This document shows, in pieces, positions 33,421 to 42,172 of a stretch of DNA of 64,000 nucleotides. The stretch's first letter is position 1. Each line of letters begins with the position of its first letter. Source of the DNA: Flexivirga oryzae (GTDB lineage Bacteria; Actinomycetota; Actinomycetes; Actinomycetales; Dermatophilaceae); the NCBI RefSeq assembly GCF_014190805.1, contig NZ_JACHVQ010000001.1:1488001-1552000 (forward strand). The letters are read 5' to 3'. The position numbers and the translations under genes are program-made. The notes under the pieces are model-generated. The model had not been told where the DNA came from and did no database searches. It saw only the letters and a program-made list of their open reading frames with translations.

Positions 33421-34685
33421 TGACCGAAACCGTTGACACCCAGGGAGTTTCGCACCTCGAAAACGCGGCTCTCGCCCTGATCGACGAAGACGAACTGGTC
33501 GCGGTCACCCAGGCCCTGGTACGACAGCCGGGGGAGAACCCGCCGGGTGAGGAGGCCGCGCGGGTGGCGGCGCTCGTCGCGGCGTGCACGGCGCGAGGGC
33601 TCGACGTGCGGACCGCGCCGCTGGCGGAGGGCAGGGAGAACGTGCACGCCCTCACGACCGGCGGAGGCGGGCCGCGTCTGCTCCTGCTCGGGCACACCGA
33701 CGTGGTCCCGGTGGGCGACGGCTGGTCGGTCGACCCGTTCGCCGGGGTGGTGCGCGACGGGCGGATCATCGGCCGCGGGACGAGCGACATGCTCGGGGGT
33801 CTGGCCGCGTGCGTCGTCGCGATGAGCGCCGTGCAACGCGCGGCCGAGCACACGGGCGTCGAGTTGTCCGGCCGGATCGAGCTGGTCGCCGCGGTCGACG
33901 AGGAGGAGGGCGGCCTCGGCATCCGCGGCTTCATGGCTGATGCTCACGAGATGCCGGGTCGGGTGAGCTATTGCGGATGCATCACCGCCGAGCCCACCGA
34001 CCTGCAGACCATCGTCGCGGCACGCGGCGACTGCTACCTCGACATCACGGTGCACGGCCGGGCCGCGCACGCGGGCCGCCCGTCGGACGGCTGCAACGCG
34101 ATCTACGGCGCCGCCCGGGTGATCGAGTCGTTGCGGGCCTGGAACGACGAGCTCGCGCGGTCACCGCATCCGCTGGCCGGGCCGGCGACCTGGAGTGTCG
34201 GGATCGTGGAGGGCGGACAGGGCACGGCGATCGTGCCGGCGGCCTGCCGGATCCAGGCGGACCGCCGGTTGCTGCCGGGGGAGGGGCCGGACACCGTGCT
34301 GGCGTCGGTCGAGGCCCGGATCGCCGGGCTGGACCTGGCGCGTGACGGACTGCATGCGGAGGTCGCGATGCCGATGAGCATGCCGGGTTTCGAGACGGCA
34401 GAGGATGATTCGTTCGTCCGGGTGCTCGACGGCGCGCTCGCGGACTCCGGTGGGCCCGGGCTGCCGCCCGGGGGCTGGACCGCCGCCTGCGACGGCGGAT
34501 ACATCAGTCGCGATCTCGGCGTGCCCACCGTGGTGCTCGGGCCTGGCTCGGTCAACGACCAGGCGCATCGGCCCGACGAGTCGGTGCCGATCGCGGAGCT
34601 CGTTGTCGCGGCCCGCACCTATGTCCGCGCGGCGGTACGACTGCTGGCGACGCGGGCGGGCGAGCGTCCGACGGGGACCCGGTGA
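33420..34685 (+). CDS. M20-family metallo-deacetylase
   Basis: A 421-residue zinc amidohydrolase of the ArgE/DapE type. Metal-binding elements are LLGHTDVVPVG (His), GRGTSDMLGG (Asp), DEEEGGLG (catalytic and ligand Glu), AEPTD and the C-terminal NDQAHRPDE (His), with the dimerisation-domain HGRAAHAGRP. In ectoine degradation a deacetylase must turn N-acetyl-diaminobutyrate into diaminobutyrate; in Proteobacteria this is DoeB/EutE of a different fold. Its place in this operon makes it a candidate replacement. Translation is coupled to the aminotransferase. Confidence 0.87.
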   Translation: MTETVDTQGVSHLENAALALIDEDELVAVTQALVRQPGENPPGEEAARVAALVAACTARGLDVRTAPLAEGRENVHALTTGGGGPRLLLLGHTDVVPVGDGWSVDPFAGVVRDGRIIGRGTSDMLGGLAACVVAMSAVQRAAEHTGVELSGRIELVAAVDEEEGGLGIRGFMADAHEMPGRVSYCGCITAEPTDLQTIVAARGDCYLDITVHGRAAHAGRPSDGCNAIYGAARVIESLRAWNDELARSPHPLAGPATWSVGIVEGGQGTAIVPAACRIQADRRLLPGEGPDTVLASVEARIAGLDLARDGLHAEVAMPMSMPGFETAEDDSFVRVLDGALADSGGPGLPPGGWTAACDGGYISRDLGVPTVVLGPGSVNDQAHRPDESVPIAELVVAARTYVRAAVRLLATRAGERPTGTR

Positions 34686-34726
34686 CCGGCGGGTAATCTG
34701 CTTCCGGCACGAAGGAGAACGAGAGC

Positions 34727-35410
34727 ATGAGCGCAGCGGCAGGACGTCCCAGACTGGAGCCGGTGGTCCGTGAGTCGACCGCGGTGATGATCGCGGACCG
34801 AGTGCGCGAGGGCATCGAGCGTGGCGACCTGCCGCCCGGCACGCAACTGGGAGAGGCCGAGCTATCCCGCCAGCTCGGCGTGAGCCGTGGTCCGCTGCGC
34901 GAGGGGCTGCAACGCCTCACCCAGGAGGGGCTACTGCTGTCCATCCGCAACCGCGGCCTGTTCGTCATCGAGATGACCCCGGAGCGGGTGCGCGACATGT
35001 ACGTGGCCCGGCAGGCGGTCGAGCGCGCGGCGGCGGAACAGATCCACCTGGGCTCACCGCAGACCGCCGGCGCGCAGCTGTTGCAGATCACCGACGAGAT
35101 GGAGGTCACCGCCGATGCCGGGGACCCGTCCGGCGTCGGCGAGGCCGACATCGCCTTCCACGACCTGCTGGTGCGACTGGCCGGGAGCCCCCGGTTGTCC
35201 CGCATGCACCGCACCCTGCTGACCGAGACCCGGATGGGCATCCACGCACTCGAGCCGACCTACCAGGGGTATGACGCCCGCGTGGCCGAACACCGCGCGA
35301 TCGCACAGTCGTTCATCGACGGCGATCCCGCGGAGACCGACCAGCTGCTGCGGCTGCACATGGCGGACGCGGTCGAGCGGCTGACCGCGCGCAGCGCCGG
35401 GACGGACTGA
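34727..35410 (+). CDS. GntR-family regulator, FadR/FCD branch
   Basis: A 227-residue regulator with an N-terminal GntR winged helix (LGEAELSRQLGVSRGPLREGLQRLTQEGLL, about 45-74) and an all-helical FCD effector domain. FCD metal-binding His/Asp residues are plausible at DIAFHDLLVRLAG and EHRAIAQSFIDGD. It is fourth in the doeA operon, with AAGGAG before ATG 34727. The matching palindromes at 30962 and 36927 are its likely operators. Known ectoine regulators such as EnuR are of the MocR type, so this would be a different control protein. Confidence 0.9.
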   Translation: MSAAAGRPRLEPVVRESTAVMIADRVREGIERGDLPPGTQLGEAELSRQLGVSRGPLREGLQRLTQEGLLLSIRNRGLFVIEMTPERVRDMYVARQAVERAAAEQIHLGSPQTAGAQLLQITDEMEVTADAGDPSGVGEADIAFHDLLVRLAGSPRLSRMHRTLLTETRMGIHALEPTYQGYDARVAEHRAIAQSFIDGDPAETDQLLRLHMADAVERLTARSAGTD

Positions 35411-35422
35411 CGGCCCGCCGGA

Positions 35423-36901
35423 TCAGACGCTGATCCCGATGTACTTCACCTCGAGGAACTCGTCGATCCCGACGTTGCCGCCCTCGCGGCCGAGACCGGA
35501 CTCCTTGATCCCGCCGAACGGCGCCGCGGGGTTGGACACGACCCCCTGGTTGAGGCCGACCATGCCGGACTCGAGGCGTTCGGCGACGCGGAGGGCGCGG
35601 CGCAGGTCGTTGGTGAAGACGTAGGACACCAGCCCGTAGGGCGTGTCGTTCGCGGCGGCGACCACCTCGTCCTCGGTGGCGAACGGGATGACGGAGGCGA
35701 CCGGCCCGAAGATCTCTTCCCGGGCCATCCGGGCATCGGTGGGCACATCGACCAGAACCGTTGGCGGGTAGAAGAATCCGGGACCGTCGGGAGCCGCACC
35801 TCCGGTGAGCACCCTGGCGCCCCGTGCGGTCGCGTCGGCGACCAGGTCGACGACCTTGCCGCGCCCGGCATCGTCGATGAGCGGGCCGACCTGGGTGCCG
35901 TCCTCGACACCGGGACCGACCTGCAGTGCGCTCATCGCCGTCGACAGCCGTCGGGCGAACTCGTCGGCCACGCCCTGCTGGGCGTAGATCCGGTTGGCCG
36001 CCGTGCACGCCTCACCCATGTTGCGCATCTTGGCCGCCATGGCGCCCGTCACCGCCTCGTCCAGTTCGGCGTCGTCGAACACGATGAACGGTGCATTGCC
36101 ACCCAGCTCCATCGAGGTGCGCATCACGGTGTCCGCACACTGCGCGAGCAGGATCTTGCCCACCGCGGTCGACCCGGTGAACGACAGCTTGCGGGCCTTG
36201 CCGGACCGGATCAGCGGCTCCATGACGCCGTTCGCGTCGGTGCAGGTGACGATGTTGACGACGCCGGCAGGCACACCCGCGTCGAGCAGGATCTGCCCCA
36301 GCGCCAGCATCGACAACGGGGTCTGCGGCGCCGGTTTGATGACGCTGGTGCAGCCCGCGGCGATGGCGGGGCCGATCTTGCGGGTGCCCATCGCCATCGG
36401 GAAGTTCCACGGCGTGATCAGCAGGCACGGCCCGACCGGCTGCTTGGTCACCAGGAAGCGTGCGCCACCCGCCGGCGCGGTCTGGTAGCCGCCGTCGATG
36501 CGCAGCGCCTCGCTCGCGAAATGGCGGAAGAACTCTGCGGCATAAGCGATTTCGCCACGCGACTCGGCGAGCGGCTTGCCCATCTCCAGCGTCATCAGCA
36601 GCGCGAGATCGTCGATCCGCTCGTGGAGCAGGTCGTACGCGCGCATCAGCATGTCGTAGCGGTCACGGGGAGCGGTCGCGGCGAACCCGGCCTGTGCGTC
36701 GACCGCCGCGTCGAGCGCTCGCCGGCCGTCGTCCGGGGTGGCGTCGGCGACCCGCGCCAGCTCCTCGCCGGTCGCGGGATTCGAGACCGGGAACGTCGCG
36801 CCACTCGCCGGGTCGGCCCACGCACCGCCGATCAGCAACTGTGTCGGCACCGCATCGAGCACCCGGGCGGACCGGACCGATCTGTCGTTCGAAAAGGACA
36901 T
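35423..36901 (-). CDS. NAD(P)-dependent aldehyde dehydrogenase (SSADH-like; DoeC candidate)
   Basis: A 492-residue aldehyde dehydrogenase with TPWNFPMAMGTRKIGPA and KPAPQTPLS for cofactor contacts, FTGSTAVGK as nucleotide loop, MELGGNAP with the catalytic Glu, and GEACTAANR with the nucleophile Cys. It belongs to the succinate-semialdehyde dehydrogenase group. In ectoine degradation DoeC oxidises aspartate semialdehyde to aspartate; the neighbouring genes favour that. It is divergent from the class III aminotransferase, sharing operator 2, and convergent with the GntR gene. Confidence 0.9.
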   Translation of the reverse strand: MSFSNDRSVRSARVLDAVPTQLLIGGAWADPASGATFPVSNPATGEELARVADATPDDGRRALDAAVDAQAGFAATAPRDRYDMLMRAYDLLHERIDDLALLMTLEMGKPLAESRGEIAYAAEFFRHFASEALRIDGGYQTAPAGGARFLVTKQPVGPCLLITPWNFPMAMGTRKIGPAIAAGCTSVIKPAPQTPLSMLALGQILLDAGVPAGVVNIVTCTDANGVMEPLIRSGKARKLSFTGSTAVGKILLAQCADTVMRTSMELGGNAPFIVFDDAELDEAVTGAMAAKMRNMGEACTAANRIYAQQGVADEFARRLSTAMSALQVGPGVEDGTQVGPLIDDAGRGKVVDLVADATARGARVLTGGAAPDGPGFFYPPTVLVDVPTDARMAREEIFGPVASVIPFATEDEVVAAANDTPYGLVSYVFTNDLRRALRVAERLESGMVGLNQGVVSNPAAPFGGIKESGLGREGGNVGIDEFLEVKYIGISV

Positions 36902-36926
36902 CTGCGCACTCCTCGCGAGTTAGTCT

Positions 36927-36940
36927 GATTGTTGACAATC
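36927..36940. promoter_or_regulatory. Candidate GntR operator 2 (ALDH/aminotransferase divergent gap)
   Basis: GATTGT-TG-ACAATC is a perfect palindrome outside its two-base centre. It shares GTCTGATTGT with operator 1 and sits in the 58-base gap between the divergent aldehyde dehydrogenase and aminotransferase genes, where one regulator could control both. Confidence 0.78.
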
Positions 36941-36959
36941 TAGCAAGGGACGGATTTCG

Positions 36960-38225
36960 ATGGCACAGCTCTCCCAGGCCCTCAAGCAGGCCACGCCGGT
37001 GATCGCAGCACGGGGCGAGGGGGTGAACCTGTATGACGAGGACGGCCGACGCTACCTGGATTTCACCGCAGGTATCGGGGTGACCAGTACCGGGCACTGC
37101 CACCCGCGGGTGGTGGCCGCCGCACAGGAGCAGGTCGCGAAACTCATCCACGGGCAGTACACCACCGTCATGCACCGGCCGTTGCTGACGCTCGTGGAGC
37201 GCCTGGGTGAGGTGTTGCCCGAGCGGCTGGACCGGGTTTTCTTCGCCAACTCCGGGTCGGAGGCCGTCGAGGCGGCGCTGCGGCTGGCGCGTCAGGCGAC
37301 CGGCCGTCCCAATGTGATCGTCTTCCACGGCGGGTTCCACGGCCGAACCGTCGCAACCGCGTCGATGACAACCTCGAACACCCGCTACAGTGCTGGCTTT
37401 TCGCCGCTCATGTCCGGTGTGCACGTGGCGCCGTTCCCCAACCCGACGCACTACGGTTGGCCGGTCGAGCAGGCGACGGACTTCGCGCTCAAGGAGCTCG
37501 ACTTCATCCTGCAGACGCTCACCCAGCCGAACGAGACCGCGGCCTTCCTCGTCGAGCCGGTGCTCGGTGAAGGCGGCTACGTACCCGGCAACACCGCCTT
37601 CTTCACCGGCCTGCGGGAACGGGCCGACCGGCACGGGATCCAGCTGATCCTCGACGAGGTGCAGACCGGCTGGGGACGCACGGGGAAGTTCTGGGCGCAG
37701 GAGCATTTCGGGGTGACACCGGACATCCTGGTCACCGCCAAGGGCATCGGATCCGGCTTCCCGCTGTCCGGTATCGCGGCCCCCGCGGCGCTGATGGACA
37801 AGGTGTGGCCGGGCTCGCAGGGTGGAACCTACGGCGCGAATGCCGTAGCGTGCGCGGCGGCCATCGCCACGCTGGACGTCATACAGGACGAGAAACTCGT
37901 CGACAACGCGGCGCAGCGCGGCGAGCAGTTGCTGGAGCGGCTGCGGAGCACGGCGGACGGGTACGACGCGGTCCACGACGTGCGTGGCCTGGGTCTGCTG
38001 GTCGGGAACGAGTTCCGGTCCGCGAACGGCGAGCCCGACGGAAGCACCGCCGCGGCGGTGCAGCAGGAGGCGGCCCGTCGTGGCCTGCTGCTGCTGACCT
38101 GTGGACCATCGGGCGAGGTGGTGCGGTTCATACCGGCCCTCGTCGTGAACGAGAAGGAGGTGGACGAAGCCGCCGAGCTGTGGGCAGCGTCGGTCGACGC
38201 TGTCCTTGCGGCCGGCGCACGCTGA
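36960..38225 (+). CDS. Class III aminotransferase (GABA/diaminobutyrate type; DoeD candidate)
   Basis: A 421-residue PLP aminotransferase with ANSGSEAVEAALRLAR, FHGGFHGRT, ILDEVQTGWGRTGKF and the PLP lysine in LVTAKGIGSGFPLSG. The class acts on omega-amino groups. In ectoine catabolism DoeD transfers the amino group of 2,4-diaminobutyrate to give aspartate semialdehyde. That fits its neighbours, but 4-aminobutyrate use is also possible because the adjacent dehydrogenase is SSADH-like. It starts 20 bases after operator 2 and is followed by the MHS transporter. Confidence 0.9.
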   Translation: MAQLSQALKQATPVIAARGEGVNLYDEDGRRYLDFTAGIGVTSTGHCHPRVVAAAQEQVAKLIHGQYTTVMHRPLLTLVERLGEVLPERLDRVFFANSGSEAVEAALRLARQATGRPNVIVFHGGFHGRTVATASMTTSNTRYSAGFSPLMSGVHVAPFPNPTHYGWPVEQATDFALKELDFILQTLTQPNETAAFLVEPVLGEGGYVPGNTAFFTGLRERADRHGIQLILDEVQTGWGRTGKFWAQEHFGVTPDILVTAKGIGSGFPLSGIAAPAALMDKVWPGSQGGTYGANAVACAAAIATLDVIQDEKLVDNAAQRGEQLLERLRSTADGYDAVHDVRGLGLLVGNEFRSANGEPDGSTAAAVQQEAARRGLLLLTCGPSGEVVRFIPALVVNEKEVDEAAELWAASVDAVLAAGAR

Positions 38226-38305
38226 CGTGCCCCGGAGCGACCTGTTTGGAGCGAGGTCCTGCCGGGAAGTAGCCAGGAGTGCACATCCACCATGAGGAGG
38301 AGCAC

Positions 38306-39748
38306 ATGCCAGCTCAATCGACCGACAGCGATACGTATGCGAGTCCCGGCGAGCAGCCGGTTGACCAGAAAACCCTGAGACGCGCCGTCGGCGCATCGAT
38401 GATCGGGAACGCGACCGAGTGGTACGACTACGGCGTCTACGCCTACCTGACGACCGAGATCACCGACAACTTCTTCCCGCACGCGGGCGTGGCGGCAACC
38501 CTGCTGGTGTATGCCGTGTCCTTCGTCCTGCGGCCGCTCGGCGGCATCGTGTGGGGCCCCATCGGAGACCGGTTGGGCCGCAACAAGGTGATGGCGATGA
38601 CCATCATCCTGATGGCGCTCGGCACCTTCCTCGTGGGCGTCATCCCCAGCTACGACTCGATCGGCTTCTGGGCACCGGTCCTGCTGATCCTGCTGCGCGT
38701 CGTGCAGGGTTTCTCCACCGGTGGTGAGTACGGCGGTGCCGCCACGTTCATGGCCGAGTACGCCCCGGACAAGAAGCGCGGTTTCTGGGGCTCCTTCCTG
38801 GAGTGCGGCACCCTGCTCGGCTTCAGCGGCGGCCTGGCCATCACGCTCATCCTGCGCGCATCGCTCAGCGATGACGCCATGACGTCGTGGGGTTGGCGCA
38901 TCCCCTTCCTCATCGGCCTGCCGTTGGGCCTGGTCGGGCTGTATCTGCGCACCAAGATGGAGGACACCCCGGTCTTCCGCGAGCTGCAGGGCAACAACGA
39001 GGTGGAGGAAGCGGCCACCAGCGCGCTGAAGGACCTGTTCCGGGACTACTGGCAGCCGATCGTGCGCCTCTTCCTGTTGGTCGTTGCGCTGAACATCGCC
39101 GACTACACGCTGCTGACGTACATGCCGACGTACATGTCGGGTGACAAGCCGGACGGGCTGGGCATTTCGAGCACCCAGTCGGATGTCATCCTGCTGATCG
39201 GTCAGCTGATCATGACGGCGCTGATCTGGATCGCGGGAACGACGTCGGACCGGGTCGGGCGAAAACCCATGTGGTGGTTCTCGCTGATCGGGATCTTCGT
39301 GCTCGCCGTGCCCTGCTTCTGGCTCATGGGTCAGGGGATCGCCTGGGCCATCATCGGATTCACCGTTCTCGGGTTGGTGTTCCTGCCGCAGCTGGGCACC
39401 GTGTCGGCGACCTTCCCGGCGATGTTCCCGGCGCACGTCCGCTATGCGGGTATGGCGATCAGCTACAACGTGTCGACCGCCGCCTTCGGTGGCACCGCAT
39501 CCGTGGTCAACGACTGGCTGGTCGGCTGGGGCGGCCGTTACATGCCGGCGTTCTACATGATGCTCGCCATGGTCATCGGGATGATCGGCCTCGTGAAGGT
39601 CCCCGAGACGGCGGGCGAGTCGATCCGCGGCCGCGGCATACCGGGTACCTCGGAGGAGAAGGCCGAACCGCGAGATCGTTCCGGCATTCACAACGTGTCC
39701 GGAATCCATGACGTCTCACGGGAGTTCGGCACCCGCCGGCGTCGCTAG
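38306..39748 (+). CDS. MFS transporter, metabolite:H+ symporter (MHS, ProP-like) family
   Basis: A 480-residue transporter with twelve helices. MHS-type signatures are ASMIGNATEWYDYGVYAYL at the first helix, GPIGDRLGRNKV in loop 2-3 and GFSTGGEYGGAATFMAEY in helix 5. ProP of this family imports proline, betaine and ectoine, so an ectoine uptake role matches the surrounding enzymes. ATG 38306 is chosen over GTG 38279 because GAGGAGG lies five bases upstream at 38294-38300. It shares a strand with the class III aminotransferase, 80 bases downstream. Confidence 0.9.
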   Translation: MPAQSTDSDTYASPGEQPVDQKTLRRAVGASMIGNATEWYDYGVYAYLTTEITDNFFPHAGVAATLLVYAVSFVLRPLGGIVWGPIGDRLGRNKVMAMTIILMALGTFLVGVIPSYDSIGFWAPVLLILLRVVQGFSTGGEYGGAATFMAEYAPDKKRGFWGSFLECGTLLGFSGGLAITLILRASLSDDAMTSWGWRIPFLIGLPLGLVGLYLRTKMEDTPVFRELQGNNEVEEAATSALKDLFRDYWQPIVRLFLLVVALNIADYTLLTYMPTYMSGDKPDGLGISSTQSDVILLIGQLIMTALIWIAGTTSDRVGRKPMWWFSLIGIFVLAVPCFWLMGQGIAWAIIGFTVLGLVFLPQLGTVSATFPAMFPAHVRYAGMAISYNVSTAAFGGTASVVNDWLVGWGGRYMPAFYMMLAMVIGMIGLVKVPETAGESIRGRGIPGTSEEKAEPRDRSGIHNVSGIHDVSREFGTRRRR

Positions 39749-39765
39749 CGGCGTCTCGGGTCACG

Positions 39766-40653
39766 TCATACGTCGAGTGCGGCGGGCTGGTCCTCGGTGT
39801 TGCCCTGTGCAGCGCCGAGGATCAGCACGCTGGCCGCGACCACGAAGAGCATCCCGAGCAGTTTGACGGGGGAGAGCCGCTGCCCCAGCACGAGTAGACC
39901 GGCACCGGCGGCGACGACCGGCTCGAGCGAGAGCAGGATGCCGAACACGTTGGGCGGCAGCCGGCGCAGTGCGACCAGCTCCAGGGAGTAGGGCACGACC
40001 GACGACAGCACGGCGATTCCCGCGCCCTTGAGGAGCGCCTCGCCGCCGACGAGCGGGCTGCCCGCCTCGAACGCGCCGAGCGGCAGCACCACGACGGAGG
40101 CCAGGAGCATGGCGATCGCCAGGCCCTCCACCCCGGAGAAGTGCCGGCCGGTGCGCCGGGAGGTGAGGATGTAGATCGCCCAGCACGCCCCGGCGGTGAG
40201 TGCCAGCAGGATGCCCACCAGGTCGAGGTCGCCGAGCGGTGTGCTGACCGCGCCGGAGACCAGGACGACCCCCGCCGCTGCGAGCAGGATCGCGAGGAAG
40301 TCCCGGACGTGCCGCGACAGGATCGCCGACAGCACCAGCGGGCCGATGAACTCGATGGTGACGGCGACACCGATCGGCAACCGGCGCAGCGACCCGTAGA
40401 ACGCGAGGTTCATCGCGCCGAGGGTCGCACCGTAGGCCGCGACGGCCACCCAGTCGGAGCGGCTGCGACCGCGCAGCGACGGGCGGACCCACGGCCACAT
40501 CAGCAGGGTCGCGAGCGCCAGCCGGAGCGCGACCGACCCGGAGACGCCGACGAGCGGCAGCAGCGTCACGGCCAGTGCGCCGCCGAACTGGACGGACACG
40601 ATGCTGCCCAGCACGAGCAACGGCGCGGGGACAGTCCCCGCGCCGCGCCTCAT
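39766..40653 (-). CDS. EamA-family (DMT) transporter, RhtA-like
   Basis: A 295-residue membrane protein with ten helices in two EamA repeats; GSVALRLALATLLMWPWVRP and SRRTGRHFSGVEGLAIAMLL resemble the threonine/homoserine exporter RhtA branch. The start ATG 40653 follows the NlpC/P60 gene by nine bases, so the two minus-strand genes are likely co-transcribed. It is convergent with the MHS transporter, 17 bases away. The substrate is unknown, with an amino acid likely. Confidence 0.87.
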   Translation of the reverse strand: MRRGAGTVPAPLLVLGSIVSVQFGGALAVTLLPLVGVSGSVALRLALATLLMWPWVRPSLRGRSRSDWVAVAAYGATLGAMNLAFYGSLRRLPIGVAVTIEFIGPLVLSAILSRHVRDFLAILLAAAGVVLVSGAVSTPLGDLDLVGILLALTAGACWAIYILTSRRTGRHFSGVEGLAIAMLLASVVVLPLGAFEAGSPLVGGEALLKGAGIAVLSSVVPYSLELVALRRLPPNVFGILLSLEPVVAAGAGLLVLGQRLSPVKLLGMLFVVAASVLILGAAQGNTEDQPAALDV

Positions 40654-40661
40654 GCCGGTGA

Positions 40662-41435
40662 TTATTGCAGTTGGCGGATCCGGCCGATGACCGTCAGGGT
40701 CTCCTGGCGGTGCGCCGGCATGTCCTCCTCGACGACGACCTCGCCGGTGGACGGCGAGTGCAGGATCCGCCGCGGGCCGGTGACGATGCCGACGTGGTGG
40801 ATCGTCTTGCCGGGGTAGGCGAAGAAGTACAGGTCGCCCGGTCGTGCCTCGTCGACCGGCACGTCGTCGCACGCGCGGTACTGGTCGCCGCCGTCGCGGG
40901 CGAAGATCACCCCGAGGCGGCGCAGCGCGTAGTGGACCAGACCGGAGCAGTCCAGTCCGGCGGGGGAGATGCCGCCCCAGAGGTAGCCGAGACCGATGTG
41001 CCGGCGCGCCTCGGTGAGGAAGTTGTCGACGGTCGGCGCGACGCCGCAGTCGGGGAGGCGGCCGACGGGGGCGTCGTCGACGAGCCGTAGGTGGGCGGTG
41101 CGGACGTATCCCGGGTAGCCGGTGTCGCTGCCGTCATACGGCTGCCACGGTGCGGTGACCCGGGTCCAGCCCGCCTCCTCCTCGCCACCGACGAGGACCG
41201 GCTCACCCTCGAGGAGTTCGGAGTCGAAACGCTCGTAGAGGCCGAGGCGACCCTCCTCGAGCGTCGGCTGCGCGTCCAGGTCGGCGAGCCAGCGAGCGTG
41301 GTCGGGCCGGTCGGCGACGATGGGTCCGTCGACGGGCCGGGGAGAGCCGGGCGCGTTCCACAGCCCGGTGACCCCGACGTTCACAATTGCCAGTTGTGCG
41401 GCTTCCGCGTCAATCATCACCAGCCCATCCAACAC
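40662..41435 (-). CDS. C40 (NlpC/P60) peptidase with N-terminal SH3-like region
   Basis: A 257-residue protein with no signal peptide. The first part looks like a bacterial SH3 domain (LYERFDSELLEGEPV). The C-terminal NlpC/P60 domain has the nucleophile Cys in GLDCSGLVHYALRRLG, the His in KTIHHVGIVTG and a third polar residue near ILHSPSTG. The absence of an export signal resembles YkfC-type gamma-D-glutamyl dipeptidases that recycle cell-wall peptides in the cytoplasm. The start is either GTG 41435 or ATG 41417. Confidence 0.85.
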   Translation of the reverse strand: MLDGLVMIDAEAAQLAIVNVGVTGLWNAPGSPRPVDGPIVADRPDHARWLADLDAQPTLEEGRLGLYERFDSELLEGEPVLVGGEEEAGWTRVTAPWQPYDGSDTGYPGYVRTAHLRLVDDAPVGRLPDCGVAPTVDNFLTEARRHIGLGYLWGGISPAGLDCSGLVHYALRRLGVIFARDGGDQYRACDDVPVDEARPGDLYFFAYPGKTIHHVGIVTGPRRILHSPSTGEVVVEEDMPAHRQETLTVIGRIRQLQ

Positions 41436-41453
41436 GCTCGCTGCCGCCCGCGC

Positions 41454-42119
41454 TCACCAGCCCCGCGATCGCCACTCCGCCAGCTGCGGGCGCTCGGCCC
41501 CGAGGGTCGTGTCGTCACCGTGCCCCGGGTAGACCCAGGTGTCGTCGTCGTACCGGCCGAACACGCGCTCCTCGACGTCGTCGATCAGCTGCGGGAACGA
41601 CTGGTAGTCGGCGTGATTCGTCGCTCCTACGCCTCCGGGGAAGAGGGAGTCGCCGGTGAACAGGTGGGTGTGACCGTCGTCGCCCCGGAACGACAGTGCG
41701 ACGGACCCGGGCGTGTGCCCGCGCAGGGCGATCACGTCGAGCGTCAGGTCGCCGACGCGGACGGTGTCGCCGTCGGCCAGCCGCTGGTCGACGGCGACCG
41801 GCAGCTCGTCCGCGTCGTCCGCGCCCGCGAGGGTGCGGGCTCCGGTCGCGCCCACCGCGTCCGGCAGGGCCCGCACGTGGTCCCAGTGCCGGTGCGTGGT
41901 GACGATCTGGGTGACCCGGCCGCCGTCCGCCTCGACCATCGCCGCGATCGCCGGCCAGTCGTCGGCGGCGTCGATGAGCAGCGCCTCACCGCTCGCCGCG
42001 TCGGTCACCAGGTAGACGTTGTTGTGCATGTCCGAGACGCTGAGCTTGCTGATCCGCGCCGGACCCGCATCACGCGTCGCAGGAGCATCACCAGGGGTCA
42101 CGTGACCGTCGTACATCAT
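41454..42119 (-). CDS. Metallo-beta-lactamase-fold hydrolase (glyoxalase II-like)
   Basis: A 221-residue MBL-fold protein with the zinc motif THRHWDH (about 75-81), [19 protein letters not shown] and YPGHGDDT. These place it among glyoxalase-II-like thioester or small-ester hydrolases found in actinobacteria. It lies next to uvrA on the opposite strand, with GAGGAG before its ATG. The substrate is unknown. Confidence 0.88.
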   Translation of the reverse strand: MMYDGHVTPGDAPATRDAGPARISKLSVSDMHNNVYLVTDAASGEALLIDAADDWPAIAAMVEADGGRVTQIVTTHRHWDHVRALPDAVGATGARTLAGADDADELPVAVDQRLADGDTVRVGDLTLDVIALRGHTPGSVALSFRGDDGHTHLFTGDSLFPGGVGATNHADYQSFPQLIDDVEERVFGRYDDDTWVYPGHGDDTTLGAERPQLAEWRSRGW

Positions 42120-42159
42120 CGAAGTCTCCTCACGATTCGGGGTTGTCGGTGGTGCGACC

Positions 42160-42165
42160 TAGCAT
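42160..42165 (+). promoter_or_regulatory. -10-like box of uvrA
   Basis: TAGCAT lies seven bases before GTG 42173, the start that gives a normal UvrA N-terminus. The spacing suggests a leaderless mRNA. No clear SOS box is seen in the 53-base gap. Confidence 0.45.
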
Positions 42166-42172
42166 TGAGCTC

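Noticed and set aside
36960..38225. GABA degradation (GabT-GabD) as the main role of the aminotransferase and aldehyde dehydrogenase
   Set aside because: It remains possible, but the shared operator with the DoeA-like operon and the MHS transporter fits the ectoine route better.
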